NCBI GenBank assembly: GCA_965153355.1
Contig: OZ231127.1
Coordinates: 806,001 to 870,000, forward strand
Length of the DNA: 64,000 nucleotides
Direction of reading: 5' to 3'
Source: Flaccisagitta enflata
Lineage: Eukaryota > Chaetognatha > Sagittoidea > Aphragmophora
Shown here piece after piece: positions 56,397 through 64,000 of this stretch (position 1 is its first letter; every line of letters begins with the position of its first letter). The notes under the pieces were generated by a model that saw only the letters and a list, made by a program, of their open reading frames with translations, ran no database searches and was not told where the DNA came from. A program made the position numbers and the translations under genes.

Positions 56397-56770
56397 TTGT
56401 TTGAGCATGCAAATACAACAAAACATGTTTTTGAACATTGCTGCTCATCTGTGAGGAGAATTCTAGCTCATTTAGCTCATTTAGCTTTCTTATTTAAGTA
56501 TGATAGATGAATAGATATTTTGATACATGTTTAAGAAAGCAGATACAAAAAGCATATCAATGAGCATAAATGCTCATCTGTGAGGGTGTTTTTAAGCATT
56601 TTAGCTCACTTTGCTCATTTAGCTCAGTTTTTTTCTGACTTTTAATGGGATAAATAAATGTTTTGATGAGAGCATGTAAATACATGAAAGCATGTCAGAG
56701 AGCATAGCCAATTGTCTGGTTGAGTGATTTTGAGCATTTTAGCTCATCTAGCTTATTTGGCTCAGTCCTT
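56397..56770. repeat. About 130-bp tandem repeat, three diverged copies
   Basis: Each unit has AGCATGYAAATACA, a TGCTCATCTGTGAGG-like word (56441, 56571, about 56710) and AGCTCATTTAGCTCA. Spacing is about 130-140 bp. Confidence 0.7.
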
Positions 56771-56914
56771 TTTTTCTCTGATTTTCAGTGCAATCAATAC
56801 ATACATTTGCTCTTGATTTGATCTAATTGAAAAAAAAACTTGCAGTGATTAAAGATAAAAGCTTGGTGAAAAGAGACCAATGCTTACGACTTTTTTCCTC
56901 ACGGCGACAGCCGC

Positions 56915-57041
56915 CATTACTGGTAAAAAAAAGTATATGTCTTTGAGTTGGAAAGGGTTGGGTGGGACATTGGATGTGGATGGGGGTTGGTTGCCCCTGC
57001 CCACCTGTCCATAACAATATTGTGACCCCGCGTCACTTGTT
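56915..57041 (+). mobile_element. Family F2 end
   Basis: TTGGATGTGGATGGGGGTTG, GCCCCTGCCCACCTGTCC and the hairpin GTGAC-CCCGC-GTCAC, then TTGTTT. The other end is not seen. Confidence 0.65.
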
Positions 57042-57097
57042 TCATTTTCCCCCGGTCAACTAAACCTTTGCACAAACAAGCAATTAAGCATGCTCAC

Positions 57098-57236
57098 CTA
57101 GAAACTTATTGGCTTTTTCTTAGATTTCTTTGGGGATAAGCGCCATCTCCATCTTCTCTTCGGCCAGCGCTCCTTTCCCTGCCGCCGCCAGTTTAGCTCC
57201 TTTCTTGGCGTTCCCGCCTTGACATTTCCCGCATCA
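57098..57236 (-). CDS. Candidate exon with strong splice signals, no clean frame
   Basis: On the minus strand CTAAC, TTTCTTGCTGATTTCACTCC and CTTTTAG form an excellent branch/acceptor. AAGTTTCTAG|GTGAGC at the other end is a strong donor, bounding 139 bp. One frame reads CGKCQGGNAKKGAKLAAAG, KGALAEEKMEMALIPKEI then a stop, with good codon character, but a TGA lies at its first codon. Another reads DAGNVKAGTPRKELNWRR and stays open to the last TAG at the donor. It may be the final coding exon with a spliced 3' UTR, a non-coding RNA exon, or a decayed exon. Family not recognised. Confidence 0.35.
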
Positions 57237-57806
57237 CTAAAAGGGAGTGAAATCAGCAAGAAATTCAGTTAGATATCTCCCAACTCTAGCGGCGTAGTGG
57301 AGAAAGGCTTCCTTGACCTTGCAAAGAAACATGGGGCTACGTAGCTACGTCATGTCAGTCACCTACGGCAGAGTAGGGGTGGAAATTTTAATATCTTTTG
57401 ATTCAATCATCTCATATGGGCGAACAGGCAGAAACACGGGTGGACCAACACGCCATAGAGAGTCAGACAAAGTTTAATTTGTGTGTGATAACTACGATCG
57501 CAAACACGGATTAACTAAAGAATTAAATTGCTTCTCTGACGCAGGCACATACACATGCAAACTCCCAATCAACTTCATCCTGCGGTCTTACCTCCAGGCC
57601 TCCGTACTAGAGAATTGCACTGGGTTTCTATGTTCCTGATATCATCTCGTCTTCTGTCGCATAAAGAATACCAAAAAGAAAAAAAAATGAAATAGCAATA
57701 AAGAAAAAAAAAGTGACGTTGCGACGTGGAGGGAAGTTACTTCGGTAATGAGCGTTTGTAGGTAGCAGCTGTTTGTCTCTGTTTGTTGCCCTAAAACGAA
57801 TATGAC
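57237..57806. other. Unassigned, between candidate exons
   Basis: TACGTAGCTACGTCATG near 57353 is a short palindrome-rich patch. No other feature. Confidence 0.35.
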
Positions 57807-58008
57807 GTGACTAAGGCGATCGTAGCTCTGACCAGCGTGCATCAGTTCTCATGTGTGGACAGCCGCCGTCTTCCTGAGCTGATACCTAAGTTTATCGAAG
57901 TTTGGTCCCAACGAGGAAGAGGAATATATCATTCGAAAACTAATGCGGAGGGGAAGAGTAAAAAAGATGGTAGAGAGGAGCATGAGGAACTGGCAAGCAG
58001 AGAGAAAC

Positions 58009-58069
<61 letters not shown>

Positions 58070-58124
58070 TGCAGCCAACAATCTAAGAGTCAAATTAGCT
58101 AAACAAGTTTTTCTAGATATGTAA
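57807..58124 (+). CDS. Candidate coding segment containing in-frame (GA)n
   Basis: The plus frame reads AIVALTSVHQFSCVDSRRLP, ELIPKFIEVWSQRGRGIY, HSKTNAEGKSKKDGREEHE, ELASREKRLRER. Then a (GA)n run (58014-58066) reads as Arg-Glu repeats, followed by DFAANNLRVKLAKQVFLDM and a stop. The normal-complexity 70 residues before the repeat look protein-like. There is no ATG; a possible acceptor is GACTAAG|GCG at about 57813, behind a pyrimidine-rich stretch (TTTGTCTCTGTTTGTTGCCC). Arg-Glu runs occur in real nuclear proteins, but the repeat may simply have kept the frame open. Not recognised. Confidence 0.3.
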
Positions 58125-59032
58125 AAAAGTAGCTAACATCGTTCATAAAACTAAGCTTAGCCAAATTGTGACAACCCAATGTCATTAGTAAAAAAGTAAA
58201 AATGGTACATGAAGTTTTTTCTCTAACATAGTAAAGAATTATATTTTAATATTCTAACAAATTTTATGCCAATATTTATTCTTATAGGTAGGACTACCGC
58301 TTTCTCAAACCGACTGGAGCACCTGTTTTTTTTTTCAGCATAAATGGTTATCACATGTAATATTTGAAAGTTTAGAAAAAATTTTATTCAAATTAATATT
58401 ACATATCTTGAGAGAAAGAGGAAGAGAGAGAGCAAGAGAGAAAAAAGAAAGATAGAGAAAATAAGAGAGAGTGAAAACAAAAGAGTAACAAAGAGAAAGA
58501 TGGAAATAAAAATGAAGAGACAAGGAAGCATAAGAAAAGCTACAAAAACGTAGAGCCTGGGTGTTTTACACAAAATTGGTGAGAATGCAAATCCCAATAA
58601 TACCAATGAGAAAGTAATTAGGAAAAAAAGAATATAAGGAATTATAGGCAAAGCAATATACAGATCTCTTCAAAACTCCAAAATCTGATGACAGCTATCC
58701 GTTTTCAAACACAGACAAAAAAGACCAGCAGCTGATATTTTGATGTCGCAAATTCCGCAGCGGTAAGCATAGCCTCATCAAAGCGTAATAATACCAGAAA
58801 AAAAACATCACGTAGTCATATGGTCTTAACAAAAACAAAGAGAAAGACAGACAGAGACAGAGAGCAATAAAAAAAGTAAAAAGATTTAAGTAAATTTTTT
58901 TTTTAAATGAACATTTCAATTTTTCTTATGTATCACTTGTAGCTAACTTCCTCACTAAATTTAGCTACCTAAAACCTAAGTTGGCCCAAGATTTTTATCG
59001 CATCATTGATCGTTGATCCTAGCCCCCGAGCA
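58125..59032. other. AT-rich, purine patches, nothing recognised
   Basis: GAGAGAAAGAGG-type patches at 58410-58510 and 58840-58870. No unit array and no coding signal. Confidence 0.4.
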
Positions 59033-59040
59033 GTGGCCCC
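59033..59040. repeat. 8-bp target duplication, left copy
   Basis: CCCCCGAG directly before the hAT-like element, repeated at 61160-61167. Confidence 0.85.
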
Positions 59041-59502
59041 AAGTCGGATAGTTAGTAGCTAGATCTGGATAGTAACGGAGGTACTTTATATAGTAAAAAA
59101 ATAATCTGGATACCAACTATCAATCTGGATACTAAATGAAATATTTTTGGATAGTGCTGGATACTAGCAATTTTTTTTAAATTTTCGAGCTTTTTTAGTA
59201 AAATTTAAAGGTTGTCAAACCAATAAAAATTCATAAAAACATTTTGACAGATTTCAAAATTTCACTTATCATGAATTTATTTAACTTAGATTTTGGTAAA
59301 AGTTATGTATAACATATTTCTGATCAACTTACAGTATGTATAACAGAATGAAGTGAATGTCTAATTTGAAAAAAATTAAAAAACCTTTTTTTTGTAAGTC
59401 TATTTAGATAAAAAATTATGACAATAGTGATATGAAATTTGGACTAGGTTACCACACCAGGTAATCTGTAATATAAAACAGTGAGATTGAACCTAAAGGT
59501 TG

Positions 59503-59745
59503 CTTGGAATCGCTCAGGTTTTGCTTTGGGTTGCTCAGGGTTGCTAGAGGTTGCTTGGGGTTGATGTTATTGTTTGTTATGCAGTGGAGCACTACTGTTA
59601 CTGATCATAGTGTAATCATTATTTTTAACAATGCAACCCTGAGTAACCCCAATCAACTCCAAGCAAACCCAGAGCAACCCCAAGCAAATTCCGACCTTGG
59701 GTTGCTTGAGGTTAACTCAAGGTTAAACCCCGAGCAACCCATGAG
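59503..59745. repeat. Inverted GGTTGCTYRG minisatellite
   Basis: Repeats of GGTTGCT(C/T)GG on the left and CC(C/R)AGCAACC on the right of a roughly 70-bp spacer can fold into an imperfect hairpin. Confidence 0.75.
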
Positions 59746-59882
59746 CTTTAATTTCACCTCAGATTACAGGGTGTACCATGTGCTAGACCCATACAAATCA
59801 ATAATGAGAGCCTTTGAAGCTTTCACTAGCTGTATATTTCACAATATCTAACTCTTGCTTTAGGTCAAATTAATTATAACAG

Positions 59883-60562
59883 GTCGCCCAAGGGCAATAT
59901 GTGGTCAGCGATACCCGTTGCCCTGCTTAGAATGATTGTGAATTGGAGTGAGGGGGAGCAGGGCAGCGGCCCCGAAGGGGACGAAGTCCTGTAGAACACA
60001 GGGGGACTTTCGTTCGTCCTACCTGAAGAAGTGGATGAGATGCTATAGAGGGCTGACCGAAGGCATTCAAGAGCCTAAACTGAGGTCTAAGAAGGCTGAT
60101 ATAAGGCCTCAGAATTCCGATTGGAAGCTTGAGAGGGCTAACTTGAGGCTTGAGAGAGCTGGATTAAGGATTGAAAGGCCAGAGGACTGATTAGAAGCCT
60201 GGGAGCAATAAACAGAGGTTTAGATGGCTGATTTGAGGCCTTAGAGGCCTAATTTGAGGCATGAGAGGCCAGGTTTGAGGCCTGATAATTTAGATATGAG
60301 GCCTGAGAAGCCAGATTTGAGACCTGAGAGGCCAGATTTGTGGCCTGAGAGGCCAGATTTGAGGCCTGAGAGGCCAGATTTGAGGCCTGGGAGGCTGGAT
60401 TTGAGACCTGAGAGGCTGGATTTGAGGCCTGAGAGGCCAGATTTGAGGCCTGAGGGGTCTGATGAAGGGGGGGACTAACGGACAAACGGACGAACGGACG
60501 GACGAACGAAAGTCCCCCTGTGTTCTACAGGACTTCGTCCCCTTCGGGGCCGCTGCCCAAAA
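59883..60562 (+). mobile_element. Family H element with perfect 59-bp arms
   Basis: Leader GTCGCCCAAGGGCAATATGT with GGTCAGCGATACCCGTTGCC. Left arm 59961-60019 (GGGCAGCGGCCCCGAAGGGG ... CTTTCGTTCGTCC) is the exact reverse complement of 60500-60558. The core (about 60040-60470) has about 18 units of GAGGCCTGAGAGGCCAGATT(T). It ends CCAAAA. The perfect arms in an otherwise diverged window imply recent origin or gene-conversion-like correction. Confidence 0.92.
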
Positions 60563-61159
60563 AGAGATGAATAAAAGCAAGAAGCATTTTTAGCTAATGA
60601 ATTATATCCTGGCTGCTCAGGGGAAAATTGGCCTCTGTACAATTTTCAGCTGATCATATAATACAAAACCTGGACCCATTGCATACAATATGGAAAATAC
60701 ACAGGAAAGATATAATTATCCTCCTCTTTGTTTCTCTCCCTTATATTTCACTACAAAAAATTATACAAGCCAAGATCCATGTTTAAAATAACTTGATAAG
60801 TATGAGTTTCTATAAGCAATTACTATTGTTATGGGGAGTTTTTTTAGTTATAAAGTGGTGCATTTAGCCAGCAAATGTGGAAGATCACAGCACATCAGGT
60901 CTAAAGCTCCCAAGCTGTCAATTTGTCGTACAGACATAGAAATAATTAACAAACATTTAATTACGCTATATTTAAGTGCATTTCAAAGGACAGCAAAACA
61001 AAGCTTTAAAAGTAGTTGCAGCTATATTGGCAGTGACTTGTAGTATAATCTTTATGTTTAGATAGTAAACTAGATATTCAAGGAAAAAATTTAGCTACTA
61101 TCTAGATAGTAACAGCCATCAACTTGGATAGTAGCTCCAAAAATCATTTGGGAACACTG

Positions 61160-61167
61160 CCCCCGAG
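61160..61167. repeat. 8-bp target duplication, right copy
   Basis: CCCCCGAG directly after the element. Confidence 0.85.
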
Positions 61168-61289
61168 TGTTTCGGAATTTCGGAAGCTAACCCGAAGCTT
61201 CTATCCCACAGAATTTCCTACTTAAGATACTAGCAGAACATTGAATTGCGCTCCTCGAAAATCTAATTGTGCTCACCAAAAATCTAATT

Positions 61290-61760
61290 GTACCGAGGGA
61301 ACAATTATTTGTACCAGGGAACAATTATTTGTGCACTTGGGACAAATCGCTTTTTCAGATTTTCCTTCTGTCGGTCTTGGCTGAATCATGAATCAATACA
61401 TGAACTCAACATAGTTTTACGCCATCTTACAGCCAGTCGTAGCCGGGGATAGAGCAAGGGCCTATAACGACCCACGTAATAGTATAGAATCATTCGATAC
61501 AATTGTTCCAACAATTGTACCAAGAATTGTGACAATTGTCCCACCAGGAACAATTACTAAAATCGCCTTTATAGCTTTTACACCTAATGCGCTCGGTCAA
61601 AATCCTATTTGATGTATGGATTCAACATTATGTTACACCAGTTGTCAGTGAGTGATGGTAGAGGCTTAAGACAATAACTTATTTAGTAGTTAAAGTGCAT
61701 TTTAAACAATTGTACCGATAATTGTGACAATTGTTCCGGTTGGAACTTAATAATAGCCAA
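61290..61760. repeat. About 200-bp diverged direct repeats with ACAATTGTNCC words
   Basis: ACAATTGTNCCNACAATTGT and GTGACAATTGTYCC occur at about 61498-61555 and 61705-61745. The intervening segments share AAATCGCYTTT, CGGTC, GAACTCAACATAGTTTTACG / GGATTCAACATTATGTTACA. Confidence 0.6.
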
Positions 61761-61894
61761 AGTTACAATGTGTGATATATGCTCAAATGCTACCATAACC
61801 ATTTGACTTAGTTTGAACCATATAGCAGAGATGAAAATTTTCACCCAAATACCCAAGGAGCCACCTAGCGTAATCCTTGGCCCTTAGTGCATCG

Positions 61895-62043
61895 GTCCGT
61901 CATGGTGATCGAGTTGAAAACGATCATTTTCGATACTTTTTGTGTATGTTTGAGTGTTGGAGGTGGGTTGGGGTGTGGATGGGGGTTTGATGCCCCGGCC
62001 CACCCGTCCGCAACGATATTGTGACCCAGCGTCACTTGTTAGT
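61895..62043 (+). mobile_element. Family F2 end
   Basis: CGGTCCGTCATGGTGATCGA, TTGGGGTGTGGATGGGGGTT, CCACCCGTCCGCAACGATAT and hairpin GTGAC-CCAGC-GTCAC, then TTGTTA. The first hairpin is lost. Confidence 0.65.
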
Positions 62044-62631
62044 TTTCTTTCTCATCAATCAAAAAACTTACATCTTGGCATCAGTACATGAATTGGCGAA
62101 TTTGCGAACATGTCGCCCAAGGGCAATACGTGGTCAGCGATACCCGTTGCCCTGCTTTGCATGGTTGTAAATCAGAATGAGAGGCAGGGCAGCGGCCCCG
62201 AAGGGGACGAAGTCCTGTAGAACACAGGGGACTTTCATTTGTTTGTTCGTCCGTCCGTCCGTCTGTCCGTCCGTCTGCCCCTCCCCAGGCCCTCTCAGAC
62301 CTGAAATCTGCCCTCTCAGGCCTAAAATCTGCCCTCTCAGGCCTGAAATCTGCCCTATCAGGCCTTGCATCTGAGAGGACGATTTCAGGCCTAAGGAAGG
62401 CAGATTTTAGGCCTAGGAGCAATTTCAACCTGAAAGTCAAATTAAGGCCTATAGGACAGATTCCAAAACCTGAGAGGGCAATTTCAGGCCTAAGCCCAGA
62501 TTTTAGGCCTGAGAGGGCAGATTTCCAGGCCTGAGAGGGCCTGGGGGCGAGCGGACAAGCGAAGAGTCCCCTGTGTTCTGCTTCCTCCCCTAGGCCCTTC
62601 TAAAAGTAAATTTTGTTGTTGCCGTTGCTTC

Positions 62632-62663
<32 letters not shown>

Positions 62664-62696
62664 TTGTTTTTGTTGTTGTTGTTGTTGTTTTTGTTT

Positions 62697-62773
<77 letters not shown>

Positions 62774-62781
62774 GATGTTGT

Positions 62782-62868
<87 letters not shown>

Positions 62869-63064
62869 CATTGCGGTTGTTGTTATGGTTATTGTTTTTG
62901 TTGCTGGCACATGTTGTAGGCTGCCCAAAAAAGGGTAAATTTTGTTGTTGCCGTTGCTTCTGTTCTATCTTGTTGTTGTTGTTGTTTGTTGTTGTTGTTG
63001 TTGTTGTTGTTTATTGTTGTTGTTGTTGTTGTTTGTTTCATTTGTTTTTTTTGTTGTTTGTTAT

Positions 63065-63097
<33 letters not shown>

Positions 63098-63740
63098 TAT
63101 TGTTATTTATTTATTTGTTGTTTGTTGTTTTTGTTGTTGTTTATTGTTTTGTTGTTTATTGTTTTTGTTGTTGTTGTTGTTGTTGTTATTTATTTATTAT
63201 TGTTGTTGTTATTTGTTGTTGTTTATTGTTATTGTTGTTGTTGTTATTGTTATTGTTGTTTATTGTTATTGTTGTTGTTGTCGTCATTGTCATCATTGTC
63301 GTCATTGTCGTCATTGTCGTCATTGTCGTTATCGTTATTATTGTGTTATTGTTGTTATTGTTATTGTTTATTATTGTTATTGTTATTGTTGTTGTTGTTG
63401 TTGTTGTTGTTATTGACGTCATCTTGGTTATCAACACTTCATATTTTCTCCTCTATAAAAGCTTCAGTGATGGTGCAAAAGCGTCACGCGATTATCTCTT
63501 GAGATGCATCACGAGATCCATTCATGCGTGACAGTTCTTTGATGCGGGACGATTCTTTGACGATTCTTATCACTTATGTCGTTGTTTTGAATCAAAACAA
63601 CGACAAAACTTTTGATGGCTCTTGACCATATTGGATCTGTCCATGCATGGTCAAAGCGAGTGGGAGTTTTTGTTTATGCAGTTAGATTCATAAAATGGGT
63701 GTACTACTTTTTAGATGACTGCCTCTCCTCGCACAAAAAA
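62038..63740 (+). repeat. (TTG)n locus 2 with nested family H
   Basis: Same flanks as 20268-21432: left AGTTTTCTTTCTCATCAATC, right GACGTCATCTTGGTTATCAA to CTGCCTCTCCTCGCAC. Between them are a family H element (62112-62600), (TTG)n at 62631-62880, a duplicated GTAAATTTTGTTGTTGCCGT start (62607 and 62935), and a looser TTG/TTATTG/GTCATT array to about 63415. Confidence 0.85.
62112..62600 (+). mobile_element. Family H element with inverted core
   Basis: Leader GTCGCCCAAGGGCAATACGT. Left arm GGGCAGCGGCCCCGAAGGGG, ACGAAGTCCTGTAGAACACA, GGGGACTTTC. Core units read CCTCTCAGGCCTGAAATCTG up to about 62370 and CCTGAGAGGGCAGATTTTAG after it, so the core itself is inverted. The right arm (AAGAGTCCCCTGTGTTCTGC) is damaged beyond CTTCCTCCCC. 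Confidence 0.8.
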
Positions 63741-64000
63741 TAGCCGCAAAAGCGTTAGATGGTCAGCGGTACCCGTTGCCCCTATGTGAGTGTATGTTGG
63801 TGTGAGGTGGTTAGTGGGGCAGCGGCCCCGAAGGGGCCGATGACCTATGCTGGTTTTTTCTGAGTCCCAAGGTGATTTGAGCCTGGAGGCTTGGTTTTAA
63901 GCCTCAAGGTTGGGATTTGAGCTTCCAGGCAGAGATTTGAGCTTCATGGCTGGGATTTGAGCTTTGAGGCTGGGATTTGAGCCACGAGACTAGGATTTGG
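63741..64000 (+). mobile_element. Family H element, runs off the window
   Basis: TAGCCGCAAAAGCGTTAGAT, GGTCAGCGGTACCCGTTGCC, left arm GGGGCAGCGGCCCCGAAGGG with GCCGATGACCTATGCTGG, then core units (GGCTGGGATTTGAGCTT type). The right arm lies beyond the window. The start is fixed because locus 1 at 21432 continues differently at this point. Confidence 0.85.

Larger units (their letters stand above)
59041..61159. mobile_element. hAT-like non-autonomous element, 2.1 kb
   Basis: Ends are CAGTGGCCCCAAGT and CAGTGTTCCCAAAT (right end read inward), flanked by an identical 8-bp duplication CCCCCGAG. Eight-bp duplications and CAGNG tips are diagnostic of the hAT superfamily. Subterminal GGATAGTA/TACTATC words (Y-shaped clusters at 59050-59160 and 61070-61135) fit hAT transposase-binding repeats. 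Inside are an inverted GGTTGCT/AGCAACC array (59503-59745) and a complete family H element (59883-60562). The two internal frames (59504-59851, 60831-61043) resemble no transposase. Confidence 0.85.

Overview
This window looks like eukaryotic nuclear DNA. It has very long microsatellites, nested transposon-like palindromes, minisatellites and intron-like splice signals, and no prokaryotic operon structure. I cannot name the species. A short degenerate CCCTAA stretch (35.6 kb) fits a TTAGGG-telomere lineage such as animals, fungi or some amoebozoans, but this is weak. No complete protein-coding gene, rRNA or tRNA is recognisable. Almost all long open frames are translations of simple repeats. 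Five short stretches look like possible exons or coding remnants: 8.1 kb (-), 42.5 kb (-), 44.1 kb (-), 47.6 kb (-) and 57.1-58.1 kb (- and +). I recognise no family in any of them.

Layout. 0-11 kb: a GGGCGTG-ended MITE, then huge (CA)n, (ATC)n, (CT)n, (TTCC)n and (CTTTTT)n tracts and two more MITEs. 11-16.7 kb: 31-bp, 28-bp and 120-bp tandem arrays (the last with a 240-bp higher-order period) and a hairpin-armed minisatellite element. 17-21.5 kb: a TA-flanked palindrome inside a broken hairpin-armed element, and (TTG)n loci. 22-27 kb: terminal-hairpin elements. 28-32.6 kb: palindromes nested three deep, two levels with visible empty target sites. 32.7-36.1 kb: a 3.36-kb insertion with CAGTGGA ends splitting a hairpin-armed element. 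36-43 kb: foldbacks, terminal-hairpin elements and a hairpin-armed element. 44-46.8 kb: a 296-bp duplication, an 18-bp satellite and a 22-bp satellite. 47-59 kb: dispersed elements. 59-61.2 kb: a hAT-like element with an 8-bp target duplication, carrying a hairpin-armed element. 62-64 kb: a second (TTG)n locus with nested hairpin-armed elements; the last runs off the end.

I define four recurring families from the sequence. Family F (about 150-500 bp, about 25 copies or pieces) runs AAACAAGG...ACTAAAAA. It ends in a small hairpin whose stem changes between copies with compensating changes, and each fuller copy carries an inner 5' motif complementary to its own 3' end. Family H has a leader, inverted arms of about 35-60 bp (a perfect 59 bp in one copy) ending GGGCAGCGGCCCC, and a 20-21-bp minisatellite core. 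Family M is a MITE family with GGGCGTGTTTCT ends and 3-bp target duplications. Family T comprises TA-flanked long palindromes of Tc1/mariner-like type. These families insert into one another, so the window is chiefly a record of non-autonomous element turnover; no transposase or reverse transcriptase frame is visible.
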